64,000 bases of DNA from the NCBI GenBank assembly GCA_963693365.1, contig CAVNZM010000007.1:10292001-10356000 (forward strand), given 5' to 3'. A program made the translations under genes and the position numbers. A model generated the notes under the pieces. That model made no database searches and was not told the origin of the DNA. It saw nothing but the letters and a program-made list of their open reading frames with translations. How positions within the stretch are numbered: the first letter of the stretch is position 1; every line of letters begins with the position of its first letter. Below, one piece after another: positions 45,849 through 58,407 of this stretch. This DNA is from Amoebidium appalachense (Eukaryota > Ichthyosporea).

Positions 45849-46560
45849 ATGGGGTGGAAAGGAACAAAATCGATTTGCATACCACTGCTGTAGAGTTATC
45901 CGATTGGTTAAAAATTGAAAACGTATGACCCAATCAAAAACTTTTAACGGAGTTTTTTTTTTGGCGGGAAATTTCGTGATATTACAATAGGACGGTTCAC
46001 ATCGCAGGCCGCTGGCATCATGGTTGAGCACACCCGGCACACAGTGTGTATACGTATATACGGCCCGTTCCAGTTTCTGAGTTTTCGCCTCGCTGTTGAA
46101 AACCTCATTTTCCTGTTTCTGTTTTCCCACATGTCTCATTGAAATGTTAGCTCATTTGCACGCGCCATGTCGTCCAAGCGCTAGCGCTCTTATCTTACGA
46201 AAGACTTAGTGCACTTGGCGACCTGGGAAACCCGAGCCCAGGTCCCGAAAGCGAGCATACAACCATGAATACTCGAAACTTGCAAAGAAGCGAAAAGAGG
46301 GAAGAAACATTAGACTAAAAGCTGAAAGTGAATTAATGGATTTTTTCTTTCCTGCTTTTCCTTAGCGTTTCAAAGTCACAGTGTTTTTTTCAACCGAGTT
46401 TCCAGTTGTGTAAACGGCAAAGGTTTTTTTTGGAATGCGTCGTTTGTAGCGATTGGTTGAAAGAGCACCATGGCTCCACGGCGTTGACCAATAGCAGCTC
46501 GCCAAAACCGCGGTAAATCGGCGTGCAAATCGATTTTGTTCCTTTCCACGGTCACCCCAT
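45849..46560. mobile_element. 712-bp inverted-repeat element
   Basis: Left arm 45849-45879 (ATGGGGTGGAAAGGAACAAA then ATCGATTTGCA) recurs inverted at 46524-46560 with a 6-base insertion (ACCGTG). No coding capacity. A CCAAT/ATTGG-rich interior. Non-autonomous DNA element by structure, or a relic; target duplication not clear. Confidence 0.6.
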
Positions 46561-47888
46561 CGTGCGCGGCATCATGAGAGGAGGCTCCGTTCAATCGCAT
46601 GCTATAAATGCAGGTAGAAGTGGGAATTTCCATCTATCTGGAAACTATCAACGCAAGGACAGGCAAAAAATACCGGCCGGCTGACGCTGAAGATGTTGCA
46701 ACCAATCCCATGGATATAGCAAACTGGATATATTTCTGTGTGCCAAACCTATACTGCCAGCTTGCACCATACAGTAACCTCACAGGTATAGGGACGAGTT
46801 TAAAAAATTCAAGTGAAAGATAACATCGTTGTGAAACACATGTAGCGTGAAACGAGCAGGCAAAAAAAAAAAAAAAATTGGTCCAAGTCAAAAAATACTT
46901 GGCTTTTAGGGATAACTTTGAGTCTAATAGGTCCGAACGATCGGGTCTATTTATAGAAAACATATTAATAGCTCCCAATCATAATTGTTCGCGCCAACTT
47001 TCTTCGGACCAATAAAGTCGGACCTTTGTTCAACCTAAACCAAAACAAAGCCCCAAATCGTGGCAGTACATCAAATTTAGAAACTGTACTTCACCAATAT
47101 TTGTTGTTTTATAGCAAAATATGAACCTAACATATAATAAATTCAGAAAACATTTAGCGACTTATGTTTAAGCTAAATTTGTTTTGTTTATTCTTGATTT
47201 TTTGGTAATAATCCTCTACATTATATCATTTTTATTGTGGAGCCTATCAATAAAAAGCCCCCAGCCATCCCAGTAGTCACCACCGTGAACCAGCTCACGA
47301 ATGAGTCACGTCAACAGGGCATTCCTACATGTCAAGCACACGTACGCTGTGTGTATGTAGGTGCCCATCCTCGTTCTGCCGCGGCTGCCGCACGCCGAAG
47401 GGCTCACCGTTGCTTTGCGGAGGCGAACCATATTACTTTTGCTAATATATTCGAGAATCGAGACCTTGTGATTAAGTCTTAAAGCTTTATTTCCGGGAGC
47501 CCTGTTCTCTGTTCTCTGTCCTTGAGTCTTTTCGTTCAAGCTTAGAGATGACATGGAAGTAACCAAGTACCTCAGGGTGGGCCGATGAGTACCGGTGGTC
47601 GGGTAGGTGAGGGAGGAGAGAGAGGGAGAGGGGGGGGGGGGGGGGGGGAGGGGGGGGAGGGGGGGGAGGGGGAGGTGGGGAAAAGATGGGGGAGGGGGTG
47701 GGAGGGGGAGGGGAGGGGGAGGGGGAAGGGTGTCATGTTTTGTGGGTTGAGGGGAAGGAGGGGACAGTTACCGTGTTTGATTTCAGTTTATGCCTAAGCC
47801 ACTGGTGGTTGGTGTTGCTGGATGTGTCACGGTGTGGTGTGTGTATGTATGTGTGCCGTCCGAGTGTGTGCCGCCCGGATGCGTGCCA

Positions 47889-47953
<65 letters not shown>

Positions 47954-48023
47954 TGTGTCAGTAACAGTTCTGTTAGTGAGTGTGTGTGTGTCAGTAACAG
48001 TTCTGTTGTGTGTGTGTGTGCTC

Positions 48024-48073
<50 letters not shown>

Positions 48074-49482
48074 GTAACAGTTCCGTTTGTGTGTGTGTGT
48101 GTGTGTGTTGTGTGTGTGTGTGTGTGTGTGTCTGTATATGTACATGTGTGTGTGTGTGCACTGTATGTATGTGTGTGTGTGCGTGCGTGTGTGTCACAAT
48201 GTGTCCCAGTGTGTGTGACGGTGTGTGTGCGTGTGCGTGTGTGTGTGCTGTGTTACACTGCGTGCGCGTGTGCGTCTGGGTGGGTGTCAGTGTGGTATGT
48301 TGTGTGGGTCCGACGCAGTGTGTCTGCACGTTTCTGTGTGTGTGTTTGCGTGTGTGTGTGTGCACGTGCATGTGGGGCCGTGTTTCCAGGCACAACACCA
48401 CACCGTGGCATACAACAGTCTAGGAGCCACCAATATGCTACGACGCAGCGACCTCCCCCCCCCCCCCCCCTAATTCTTCGCCTTAGGCTCTCGCCCTTTG
48501 CCTTCTCCTTTTCCCCTTCCCCTTCGGATTCCCCTTTCCCCTCTTCCCCTCCCCCCCCCCCCCCCCCCCCTCAAACACACACACACACACAGTGACCACC
48601 ACTTACCACAACGTCGTGAACCACCTACCACGAACATAAACACCTGCAACACCTTCACACCACCGGCCGTGGTTGGTCGACGTCACTGAAACACACACAT
48701 GTTTATGCCCAGTGCCTACGGCTAGTCAGGCTGCCATCGATTTCACTGTAATTACCTTACCACTTTGGATTGTCTAGGCCCGTGAGAGCTTCCGTGCGCA
48801 CAACCTGGCCGTGAACACACCTCGGTTACCACAGTCACTGTGGGGTGCGCGAGGGGGAGAGCGAGAGAGGGGGGGGGGGGGAGGCTTGAGGATCGATCGA
48901 CACTGACTATGCCATAAGCAAAATGCAATGGATCTCATATGCATGGCAATGTGACAGAGGCTAGAGGCTTTGTGGATATGGTCTGGTTAGTTTTCATCAT
49001 CTTGCGGAGGATATGTGGTTTTTGATACTTTTGAGGCGCCTTATGACCGTGAAGATGGGAAATAAGGCAGAACTTGTGTTTGGCAAGTTAGCCGTTGCTA
49101 ATATCCGTTGAAGGTAATATCAGATGATAGTTGGCTGAAAATAAAATTATAATGAAGCGATATGTGCATCTGAGGGCGGGGTGGTAGTGGAGTCCCACCC
49201 CCATGGTGGCTCCACCCAGGGGGGAGGAGAGGAGGGGGAGGGCGGGGCGGGGGGGGGGGGGGGGAGGGGGGCGCGAGTTATAGCAGCACTGAAAATGATC
49301 CCGGGGCCCTGCGAGTCAAGTTGAAGGGAATCATGGGAGGAACCGTTGCTCAGAGTCTCTTCTTCTGCCGGGATTCCTTTTTGCTTTAGTATTTGGAGGT
49401 GTAGGACATAGGGAGAAAGGTGTTACAAAAGGACTTTAGGAAGAAGCGGGTGGGGGAGAAGAGGTGTATACATGGGGGTGGA

Positions 49483-49500
<18 letters not shown>
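46561..49500. other. Spacer with weak exon candidates only
   Basis: AT-rich 46.6-47.5 kb without a recognisable gene. G-rich run 47630-47730. (GT)n clusters 47890-48190 with three CAGTAACAGTTCTGTT-like interruptions. Possible minus-strand exons of the 50.9-kb gene at 48686-48612 (TSTNHGRWCEGVAG) and 47826-47781 (NTNHQWLRHKLKSNT) have acceptor/donor dinucleotides but no verified phase. Confidence 0.3.
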
Positions 49501-49517
<17 letters not shown>

Positions 49518-49530
49518 CTGAATTATCCAC

Positions 49531-50941
49531 AGTAGTTGTGCCTCCTTGAGATTATTCATCTGCTCGAATTGCACGATGCAGGCCGTCTTCCTGTCAGAGC
49601 CGCGGCCGTCCGCCGGAACATATACTTGCTTTCCATTCACGAAGTCTTCTCTGTACATGTACTTCCCCACCCCGAGGCTCTCTCTCTTTCTCTCTTTCCG
49701 GCTGAAAGATCTATCCGCCGTTTTGTTTCCTTGTACTTGTCCGTGCGTTTGAAGCCTTCTCTAAACAGAGTCATGGGAAAAAAACAACAGGTCTTATTAC
49801 AGTAGTAAGGCCGCCATAGCGCGATATGCCATTGGTCGAGTCACAGAGGGTTAAACGGGCATCCATGGGAACACATAATCGCTTGCCTACACTGTTGCTG
49901 TCGCCTCTCTGTGCATCATCTAGCACAGAGCCTAGTTTGATGTACGGATGCTGTAACCATTGGCAGGGCACGTAAGGGCAATGCCACGCGCATCTAAATA
50001 TGGAGCACAATGCTCATATCCTATTGGCTGCTATTTGGATTGCCGCATATATATCAGGCCGCCATGGCCGCAAAAGCCTCCCTCTCCCCCCCCCCCCCCC
50101 CCCTCCCCCTCCCCCCAGCCCCCCCCTTCCTTATCAATCGTTTCAAAAGGTGTCATGTGAAAGGCTGAAATGTGATGTGTCCAGTCGTGTGTGAAAGACA
50201 ACGTACCAATCCACAGTGCGCGCGTGGTTAAAGGGTCCTCAGGAGCCAATCATAGCCAAGTGCTAAAATTATGCGGGCACATCCTGCTCTAGCTGCCAGT
50301 GAGCTGGGTAAGGGACTTATGTACGACTTTAACTCGGACTCGCTGATTGTATAATATTGGCAAATAGTTGTGCGCATGACCCCAGTACCGGCTAAGTTAC
50401 TTGTTCACATTAGCAAGTCCTGGTCAGATTAACTGGAAGGCGGAAGAGTATTTCGGGGTCCCGGTGTTTTCAGGCTTCATATCTCACTTACAGATGGTAC
50501 TTATCTGAGGCCAGATACACACATAGTCAGTGTACGGTGTCCACGTCAGTGATATTCAGTAGTTGAACATTTTACAAACCTTAACTTAAGGCTGTGGTCA
50601 GCCTGCTAAAATGAAGAACTAGGGCAGCCTTTGAACAGAGCTGGGCCTTGTTTGGCATGCCTAAGATTTGCGGCTGGAAGCACTTGGCCACAATTGTAAT
50701 AGCCGTCTTGTATGAAAGGCGGCAAACTTTAGCGCGTTGCAATATATTTCTCAGGAACATCCTTATCTTCACAACAACTTTAGGAGTGCTCGTTTAAAAT
50801 TTAGTAGATTTCATATTATTGTGCACGTCGATATGTACTATCCACATCAGAGCACACCCATCCATGTACATACCTAAACATACACGGCCAATTGTTAGCG
50901 CGCAACACCTTAAAGGTGAGGTGCACGCTGATATCGTCCAT
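49531..50941 (-). CDS. Unrecognised gene, first two exons
   Basis: Exon 50941-50874 starts at ATG (MDDISVHLTFKVLRANNWPC) and ends at a GTATGT donor in phase 2. Exon 49760-about 49531, after acceptor TTTAG, continues REGFKRTDKYKETKRRIDLS in the matching phase. Within it, between 49673 and 49665 (two runs of four C), the frame must move by one base to continue GKYMYREDFVNGKQVYVPAD, then KTACIVQFEQMNNLKEAQL. Codon use and lack of low complexity argue that both halves are coding. No family recognised; highly charged and probably soluble. Further exons downstream are unresolved (a G run follows at 49488). Confidence 0.45.
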
Positions 50942-50999
50942 GTTAAGGTGCACACTGCTCACTCTCACACTAATTCATGACAAGCCTCAGTCTGGCAGG

Positions 51000-51151
51000 A
51001 GAGAACAACTTCCCCAACGGAAAATACTTGACCGTGTTTGTCCGCGTCCAACATTGTCCACAAACAAGATCAAGCCAAAGCCAATAAAATTGCCAATACA
51101 TTTAAGACTCGTACATTGACAGGCTCATTTTCCTACGACGGCCCGGGGGCC

Positions 51152-51182
<31 letters not shown>

Positions 51183-53719
51183 AAGCAGATTTCACACGAA
51201 ACGAACTGGAAGTTAAGCATTAATTGCGTAAAGTTTCATAGTATTGTTTTCGAACCTTACGGTAGAATTCTTTTTTTTTCATCTCGTTGGATATCCGGTG
51301 AAGCTATCTCAGTGAGCATCTCGTTATGTGTCTATAGCAACTGTACTACATATATATCCACTCTTAATTTCGATTGTCATATTGCCTACAGATTCCGAAT
51401 TCCTGTTCGTCTCCCTTAACGCCTAGATCCTATTGTGACTGCACCAGAGCACGCATGCACACACACACACACACACACACACGGCGCGCGCGCACGCGCG
51501 CACGCACGCACGAAAACATACACACGTGCACGCAGACACGTACGCACGTACGCACGCATGCACGAACGCACACATGCACGCATGCGCGCACGCACACACG
51601 CACGCACACACACACACACACGCACGCACTGCGGCACGCACACAGAGAGACTCTCGGAGACATTCACTTTCACACAAACAGACGCACGTGCACACACACG
51701 CACACACACAAACACAAACACAAATACACACACACACCGTACTGCACACACACACAACATCTCCCCCCACTCCAACCCCACCACCACCACCACTACCCCC
51801 TGGCCCCTTCCCTTCACGTGCGTTATCACTTAGTTGGTCCCCCCAAACCCTCAAAACCCTCAAAAACAAAACCGTAGGTACGACACAACTTGCGTACACA
51901 CATGCCATACTGACACGACACACACACACAGCTGCGCGTTGGCCGCTTGAACTAACAGCGCACACCATTAGTGCACGACAATCCTCTTCCCCTCTTCCTC
52001 CCTTGTGACATTCGCCCTTCCCCCCCCCCCCCCGGGGGGGGGGGGGGAGGGGGGGGGAAGGGGGGGGGTTGTACAGGGAGGGGAGGGGGGGGGGGAGGGG
52101 GGAAGGGGCGGGGGAAGGGGGGAGGGAAGGAAGGGGGGGGGGGGGGGGGGGGGGGGGGGGGATTGAAATCCACGCACTATCATAGGTGTATGCCGGCCAC
52201 CGCAGTGGTGTGTGTGTATGCCCTGTGTACTCGACTAAGTGGATGTGCAGTGATGTCATAGTGGAGATTCAGGAATAGAGATTAGCAAATAGAAGGGCAG
52301 AGGCTAGGGGGATTGCCCTTAATGAGTAGCCAATATCATTCACATTAGAATGATGTAACGAGTTATACAAGGCCACCATCGGAGCCCACAATAAACAGTC
52401 TTTCAGATCAAGTTTCGTTTGACAGGGGGGAGGGGGTAAGAGGGTTGGTGTGCACTGGTTTTAGTTCCAGCAGCCACCGAGCAGTGTGTGTGCGTGTGTG
52501 TGTTGGGGGAGGGGGGGGGGGGGGGGGGAGAGGGGGGAGGGGGGGGGGGGGGGGGGGGGGGGGGAGGGGGGGGAGGGGGGGAAGGGAAGGAAGGGGGGGG
52601 GAGGGGGGAGACGCAGGCCACCGACCAAGACTACAGGCCCAGGGACGACAAATTATGAAATCTGACCCGTTAATTGTAATCGTTTGGCGGGTCCCCGTGA
52701 CCCCCGGTGGCCCGGCCTGGAAAATTGTAGGATCTCTAGCGCGGACGCACTAAACCGGCTGTACATAGGACATTAATGCCACAATGCGAATGCGATAGCA
52801 AGCCTGTTATGAAGTCACAAGGTTTCCCCGGCCCACTTACTTATTCTTTTTGTGTCGTCTTCTATGGCATGGTGACTTCTGTATTTGGCAAGGAGAGCAT
52901 CTCATGATCAGTTCCCATACTGAGTGATAGATTACTAATGACACAGCCAAATTGGTCTCTAACTTAAAGAGTCTTGGGCCCTGGAACGTGCGGGGGAGCG
53001 GGAAGGGGGGGGAGGGGGAGGGGGGGTACAGGGGAGCCTTTTATGGTCAGCCTGCCGTACATAACCACATGACAGAGGGTCATTGTCTTGTGCCTGACAC
53101 TATCACACCTTTCTGGTACTCTGTGGGGCCTGGCAGTGCTGAAGCTAATTTGTGGTGAAGAGGGATTTTTGGAGGGATTGCCATTTCTGGAAGCGATCTG
53201 ATTGAGGTATGCAAGTTATAATTTGAATGTAGAGGGACCCAATGTGCATCGAATTCACAAATTTGATCGTTGTGTGCAACAATAGTTACCAGTTTCAAGA
53301 AAGGAAAAATATCTGCAAGTTCTAATTTACAGCTTCTTTCACGGCCGCGAGACGTTGTCGCACATTTGTTCGTACTGTGTGGGTAGCCTGCTATAGCTAG
53401 CCTACTGCGACATGCGCCTCCAACAAATTTTAAGGCAGATCCCAGACATGATTTTTTTAAGAAAAGCTCACTCATTGAAATCCTCGGGGCTTATTTGGAG
53501 TGCCGGGCTGGTATCTCGCTAGCCATTACTGGCTGCAATTCTCGTATTTAGTGCATGGCACAACCACACACCATCCCCATTCCCCCCCCCCCCCCCCCCC
53601 CCCCCCTCCCCCCCCCCTCCCCTCCCCCGCCTCCCCCCTGGTGCTCCGGATAGTATCATACAATTGCATCTACTACTATGTATGCCTCAGGCGGCATAAC
53701 CAAGTTATGTCGACAAAAA

Positions 53720-53777
<58 letters not shown>

Positions 53778-54020
53778 TCCCCGGCTCCCCCCGGGTACCC
53801 CCTGTCACGGAATAATTGGAATTTGCACCAGGATCTTCACAATGCCATGGTTTATTTACTTGAAAATGTGCCAATTTGTGAAAGAGGTGAATAATAACAA
53901 TATTAATTTCTCTACTGCTGATAGGTCACTAATAGTATGCATCAACGGTTTCGGTATAGAAACATCATTAACACGACTGAAATCACCACCAAAACCCACG
54001 TTACGATAATACACAACGGG

Positions 54021-54074
<54 letters not shown>

Positions 54075-54213
54075 CTCTAATAGAACCCCGGCTCTTGCAA
54101 ATTGACAAAAGTACAGAAACCTTTAGCTTATGTCCTTGAAATTATTCTAAGCCAAAACTTTAGTGTCCTGTGACAGGCGGCAACAGAGGAGAGGGGGTCC
54201 GGGGGGAGGTTGA

Positions 54214-54247
<34 letters not shown>

Positions 54248-54720
54248 GGTTGGGGGGGGGTGGGGGGAGGGGAATCGGGGGATTCATGTGAATGGAGGCT
54301 GGAGTCGACTCACTGCTCGTCGACGGTAGTATATCCAACTAGGAGCGGCAAGCAGAATTCTTGTGGGGAAACACATGACCGTGCACGTGGCACACCGGTG
54401 CTTAAATAGGCCAAAAGAGCCAAGTTAGAAAACCAGACTCTGTGCAGTCGGCAGGACTCGAGCTCCAAGTTGAACAACGGTTCGATGCCTCCCCTTCCCT
54501 CCCTCCCCTCCTCCTCCCCCCCCCCCCCTCTTTCCCCCCCCCCCTGCCCCCTTCACCCCCTCCTCCCCCCCCCCCCCCCCCCCCCCCTCCCCCCCCCCCC
54601 CCCCCCCCAAAATAGTAATAATAATAATAATAAATAACACAAACAACAACAACAACAAAAAAAAAAAAAAAAGAAAAAAAAAGAAAGAAAAGAAAGAAAG
54701 AAAGAAGAAAAGGCCAAACA
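51000..54720. other. Spacer without recognised genes
   Basis: G/C runs (51156-51181, 52021-52160, 52507-52600, 53582-53635, 53722-53775, 54009-54074, 54217-54260, 54510-54610), CA/CG-rich tracts 51455-51740, and ordinary sequence between. A 131-residue minus ORF at 53475-53080 has no low complexity but no recognised family. A minus stretch near 54000-53880 reads VGFGGDFSRVNDVSIPKP, faintly like a LINE endonuclease 'GGDFN' motif. Confidence 0.35.
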
Positions 54721-54721
54721 T

Positions 54722-55308
54722 GGCATGCATCGGCCCCTTCCACCCACACACCCCAAAATGCACAAACACAAACACCCCAACACCACTCGTAAACAAAAAG
54801 GTAGAGCCCCACCGAAACCCAAACCAGACACACACACACACCCAACACACACACAGCCAGCATGCCCAACCTGCAGACACACCCACAGAACCAATCAACC
54901 ATGTAACACTAGGCTCCTAGACCACTGCACCGTAGCCACACTCTATGTCCAACACCATATTCTGCTAGGTAGCAACCCACCACCACCAGTCCCCTCCATC
55001 CATCCATATTCCCCGTAGGCCCCACCCACCCACCACACCACACCACACATTCCACCACTTTAGACGAACCAATGAGAGCCCGGTTATAAAGTTTATTCGT
55101 ACGTCTTGAGTGGAGGGGAAGCCTGGTGCTACCCACCGGAGTGGCTGGGGTGAATACCCTGGGCAAAGTGTGTGCAAATAGTTAGGATAGTTTAAAAGGT
55201 GTGTTAGCTTAGCTAAGATTAATGAGGCCGTAGCACCCTAGCTCAGTACTGTCGGTGCTGGGTGGAAGACTTGAGGGCCCAAAGGGTCCCTCCGGGGAAC
55301 AAAACGGG

Positions 55309-55359
<51 letters not shown>

Positions 55360-55368
55360 GCATCGGCC
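54722..55368 (+). mobile_element. Retroposed insertion: 44-base A tail and 14-bp target duplication
   Basis: A perfect 14-bp direct repeat GGCATGCATCGGCC occurs at 54722-54735 and 55355-55368. The second copy follows directly a run of 44 A (55311-55354). The 575 bases between the first repeat and the A run are therefore the likely insert, copied from a polyadenylated RNA by LINE machinery. The insert is CA/ACAC-rich at its 5' end and has no recognised coding content, so the source RNA is unknown. Confidence 0.7.
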
Positions 55369-55369
55369 A

Positions 55370-55434
55370 GGCCTCAATTCCGGACACATTCCCGATCCCT
55401 AGTAGCTGACCACACACTCCCCCCCCCCCCCCCC

Positions 55435-55471
<37 letters not shown>

Positions 55472-57144
55472 ACCCCCTCCCTCCAGCCCTCATGTATGCG
55501 TGAAACTAGTTTGCTCCAACTAGTCATATGCAGTTATGATGACCAGGCCACACTGCGCAAGAAGACATCATTGCTGCTGCTCCCCAAGAGGCCCCCCTCA
55601 AAACCTACCGGGGCACAGCAAGCAAGTCAGCCCTTTAAAGAGCAATGCAGACCAAATCTGAGCGAGAAAACAATCCCCACGGGCCCTCCCCCTAGAAAAC
55701 CCGCAGAAGCTGTCTCTAACTCTTTGATAAGGTGGCCTAGTTGTGGCAGGACACACAGGAAAACACAACTACAGAATGCATGCAAGCAAATCTAGTCATT
55801 GCAATACTGCTGAAGGCTGAAAACACGGCAGCCACAAGGAAAGCTCCTCGACGACCCAGTAGCTACCCCTCCACTCACGCAGCGCAGAAGCAGTTGAAGA
55901 AGTTGCAGCAGCCCACCGCCAATAACTCGCGTAGAAGCGTAGATAGCGTGTAGAAGTCACCGTAAGTTGCATTGGGCCACCAGATGTCGAAGAAACCACT
56001 CCTCAAGCGAGAAACTCCGCGGAAGGGAGATGTCCCCACACTCTCACAACAGTAGGAATAGACAAGGCCACACTACACACACACAGTGTCACGTTCCCCT
56101 GAGTGGGACCCCTTCCCGGATATTTAAAGCGGCCAAGAAAGTGCAACAATCCCCTATTTTAAGTATCTTTCGGATGATGCGCTGATAATTGCAGCGCCAA
56201 TACTAGCTAGACTCGGTATGTTTGTACAGTAGGTTATAGTTAATCGTACGAGTAGTCCATATCCCCATGGCGCTGTGTATGAATGTACGATAGGCTAGTC
56301 TAAGAGTCAGTATTATTAAACCTTCGTGGTAGTAATAAATATTGAGTGCTAGCCTATACGCTAGAGGCACACGATACTATACCAGAACGGCCATGGGAGC
56401 ATTATACTCTTCACCTTTGGAGTAAGCCTGTGTGGTAAACTATGAGTGCTACATATATAAACTGCCTACCACCTACTGAGGCGGTGTCTCCTTCTTTTTT
56501 TTAATTTTTTTATTTTTATTTTTATTAAGTAGATGTATAACGTCGCACGTGCGGCAACACGTCAGTACGTGTTAGATAAACTGCAGTTTTGCAGTGTTTA
56601 ACAGTGGTACCTGGGTATACGTTTTCCTTATTGGCGTAAATAAAAGTGCACCGTGTGAGCTCCTATATACTATTAGACCATCATGATGATACCCCTCCCC
56701 CCCTTACTGCCCCGTAACGGTTCTCCTTGGAGTCACTCTCACCAGGTAGCCCACGTGCACGAGGGCACCCCTTATCTGCCAGGCACAATCTACGTGGGTT
56801 AACACGCACGCTCGCACACACACGTACACACAGGCACTAGGCTGAAGCACCCGTGTGCGTGCAAGCACACACACAGTGCTGTATTGCAAACTCAGTCTGA
56901 CAAAAGGTACCATGCACGTTTGTCGCACGTGCACAAACACAGATCGACATAGCCCGCGTATACATGCGTCATGTCACGAACACATCCAAACAGCATATCT
57001 TGCGCATTTGCATGCTATGGTGTGTGCAAACACGCGCAAACATGCACGCACACACGCACGCACACACAAACACACCCACACTCATGGCCTACAAAAGCAC
57101 CCTTGCAACACACAAAAATAGCACACTCACACTTCCCTCGGTGT

Positions 57145-57175
<31 letters not shown>

Positions 57176-57790
57176 TTTCTTCCTTCCTTCCCCGAGCCCA
57201 CCCACACAAGGCCTCACAGTACACACACGTGCATCCACAATATGCATATACAAACACACCCCATCACACAATCACATACAGAATGAGCCACACATACACA
57301 TACAATCCATCAACTACACACACAGTGTCACACACCCATGCGGCGAAAAGCACACAAACACACACATTTACACATGCTCACGCACACACACTGAAGTTCA
57401 ACCTAGAAGTGCGCCCTTAACTCCTTTCTTAGCACCACTTATCCATGAATCATGTCAGAATACTATTCCTGTGGCTGTCACATTGTATGGCTCACGGTAA
57501 AAAGGATGTTTGATTGAACACGTCTATGCTAGTGTGCCGAAGGGAGGAGGGGAGGGGAGGGGAGAGAGAGAGGGAGAGAAAAGGCACATGAAAGACCCAG
57601 CCTGTCTTAAATAGCAAAAAGTTTATTGTGGAAACTAAGTTTCCAACTACAAACCCTAAAATACTTGGTGTCGAATCGGCACTCCTAAAAAACCGTGCAT
57701 TTGTCAGCAATGTTACAAGAGAATACAAAAGTTACATCCGACCTTTACGAAAGATCGTCGTGACCACAGCCCCCCCCCCCCTCCCCCCCA

Positions 57791-57826
<36 letters not shown>

Positions 57827-58200
57827 CCTCCCCGGGAACATGAAGGTTTGATGATTTGCAAACTGGGAAACAAAGGAACCAAAACAAAACGCCGACAAAA
57901 CTACTATCCCCCCCCCCCCCCCCCCCCCCCCCCCCTGGATAGACAATAGAAATAGAAAATAATAAAAATATAAAAACAAAGGCGAATTCACGTCGCTGGC
58001 AGCTAGTCAAGGCGCCTCCTTCATGCATATGAATACTGCTGGTTGACACCAGCACACGGACCAACCAGTCTCTACTTTCCAAAACACCACAACACACGAG
58101 AAGTCGAGGTTGCCCCCCTCCCCCCCTCCCCTGGCCACCCAAAATACCTTTTATCACTTACCCCCACTCAATACACAAACTTAGGACCAGCTTAATACTA
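55370..58200. other. Spacer without recognised genes
   Basis: C runs 55421-55468 and 57148-57172, otherwise mixed sequence with CA-rich stretches 56800-57400. A plus ORF 55496-55795 (99 residues, Pro/Lys-rich) is not supported by other signals. A minus-strand AATAAA (plus TTTATT at 57620-57625) about 0.6 kb beyond the stop of the BAZ-like gene could be its polyadenylation signal. Confidence 0.35.
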
Positions 58201-58232
58201 ACTAAATTGCAAGAGAAATAACACATTTCAGT

Positions 58233-58407
58233 CTAGACCATTCGTGAGCGCTTTGCATTTGCATCCACTGCTGCCGCCCTCCTCTTGTTGCTGCGCAGAC
58301 AGCGACTAAACTTGCCCACAGGCCCACTCTTACTGACTGGTGCCTTGGGTGGTGGGGGTGCTGGCTTGGCCCTTTTGGGTTGGCTAGATTTACCACTACT
58401 GGATGCC
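58233..58407 (-). CDS. BAZ-like C-terminal basic tail and stop
   Basis: Joins exon 60448-60396 (EINQEAPPAPSKTSSSK) in phase 2. Encodes SSGKSSQPKRAKPAPPPPKA, then FSRCLRSNKRRAAAVDANAK and RSRMV before TAG. Lys/Arg clusters suggest a nuclear localisation or DNA contact. A bromodomain would be expected here in animal homologues. Confidence 0.8.

Noticed and set aside
53080-53475. 131-residue minus-strand ORF
   Set aside because: No recognised motif, no splice context, and neighbouring sequence is repeat debris; kept only as a remark in the spacer entry.
53880-54005. LINE endonuclease fragment (GGDFSRVND)
   Set aside because: One short motif match, without the catalytic His or Asn motifs nearby; too weak to call.
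55496-55795. 99-residue plus-strand ORF rich in Pro/Lys
   Set aside because: No domain, no supporting splice sites, length not unusual for chance.
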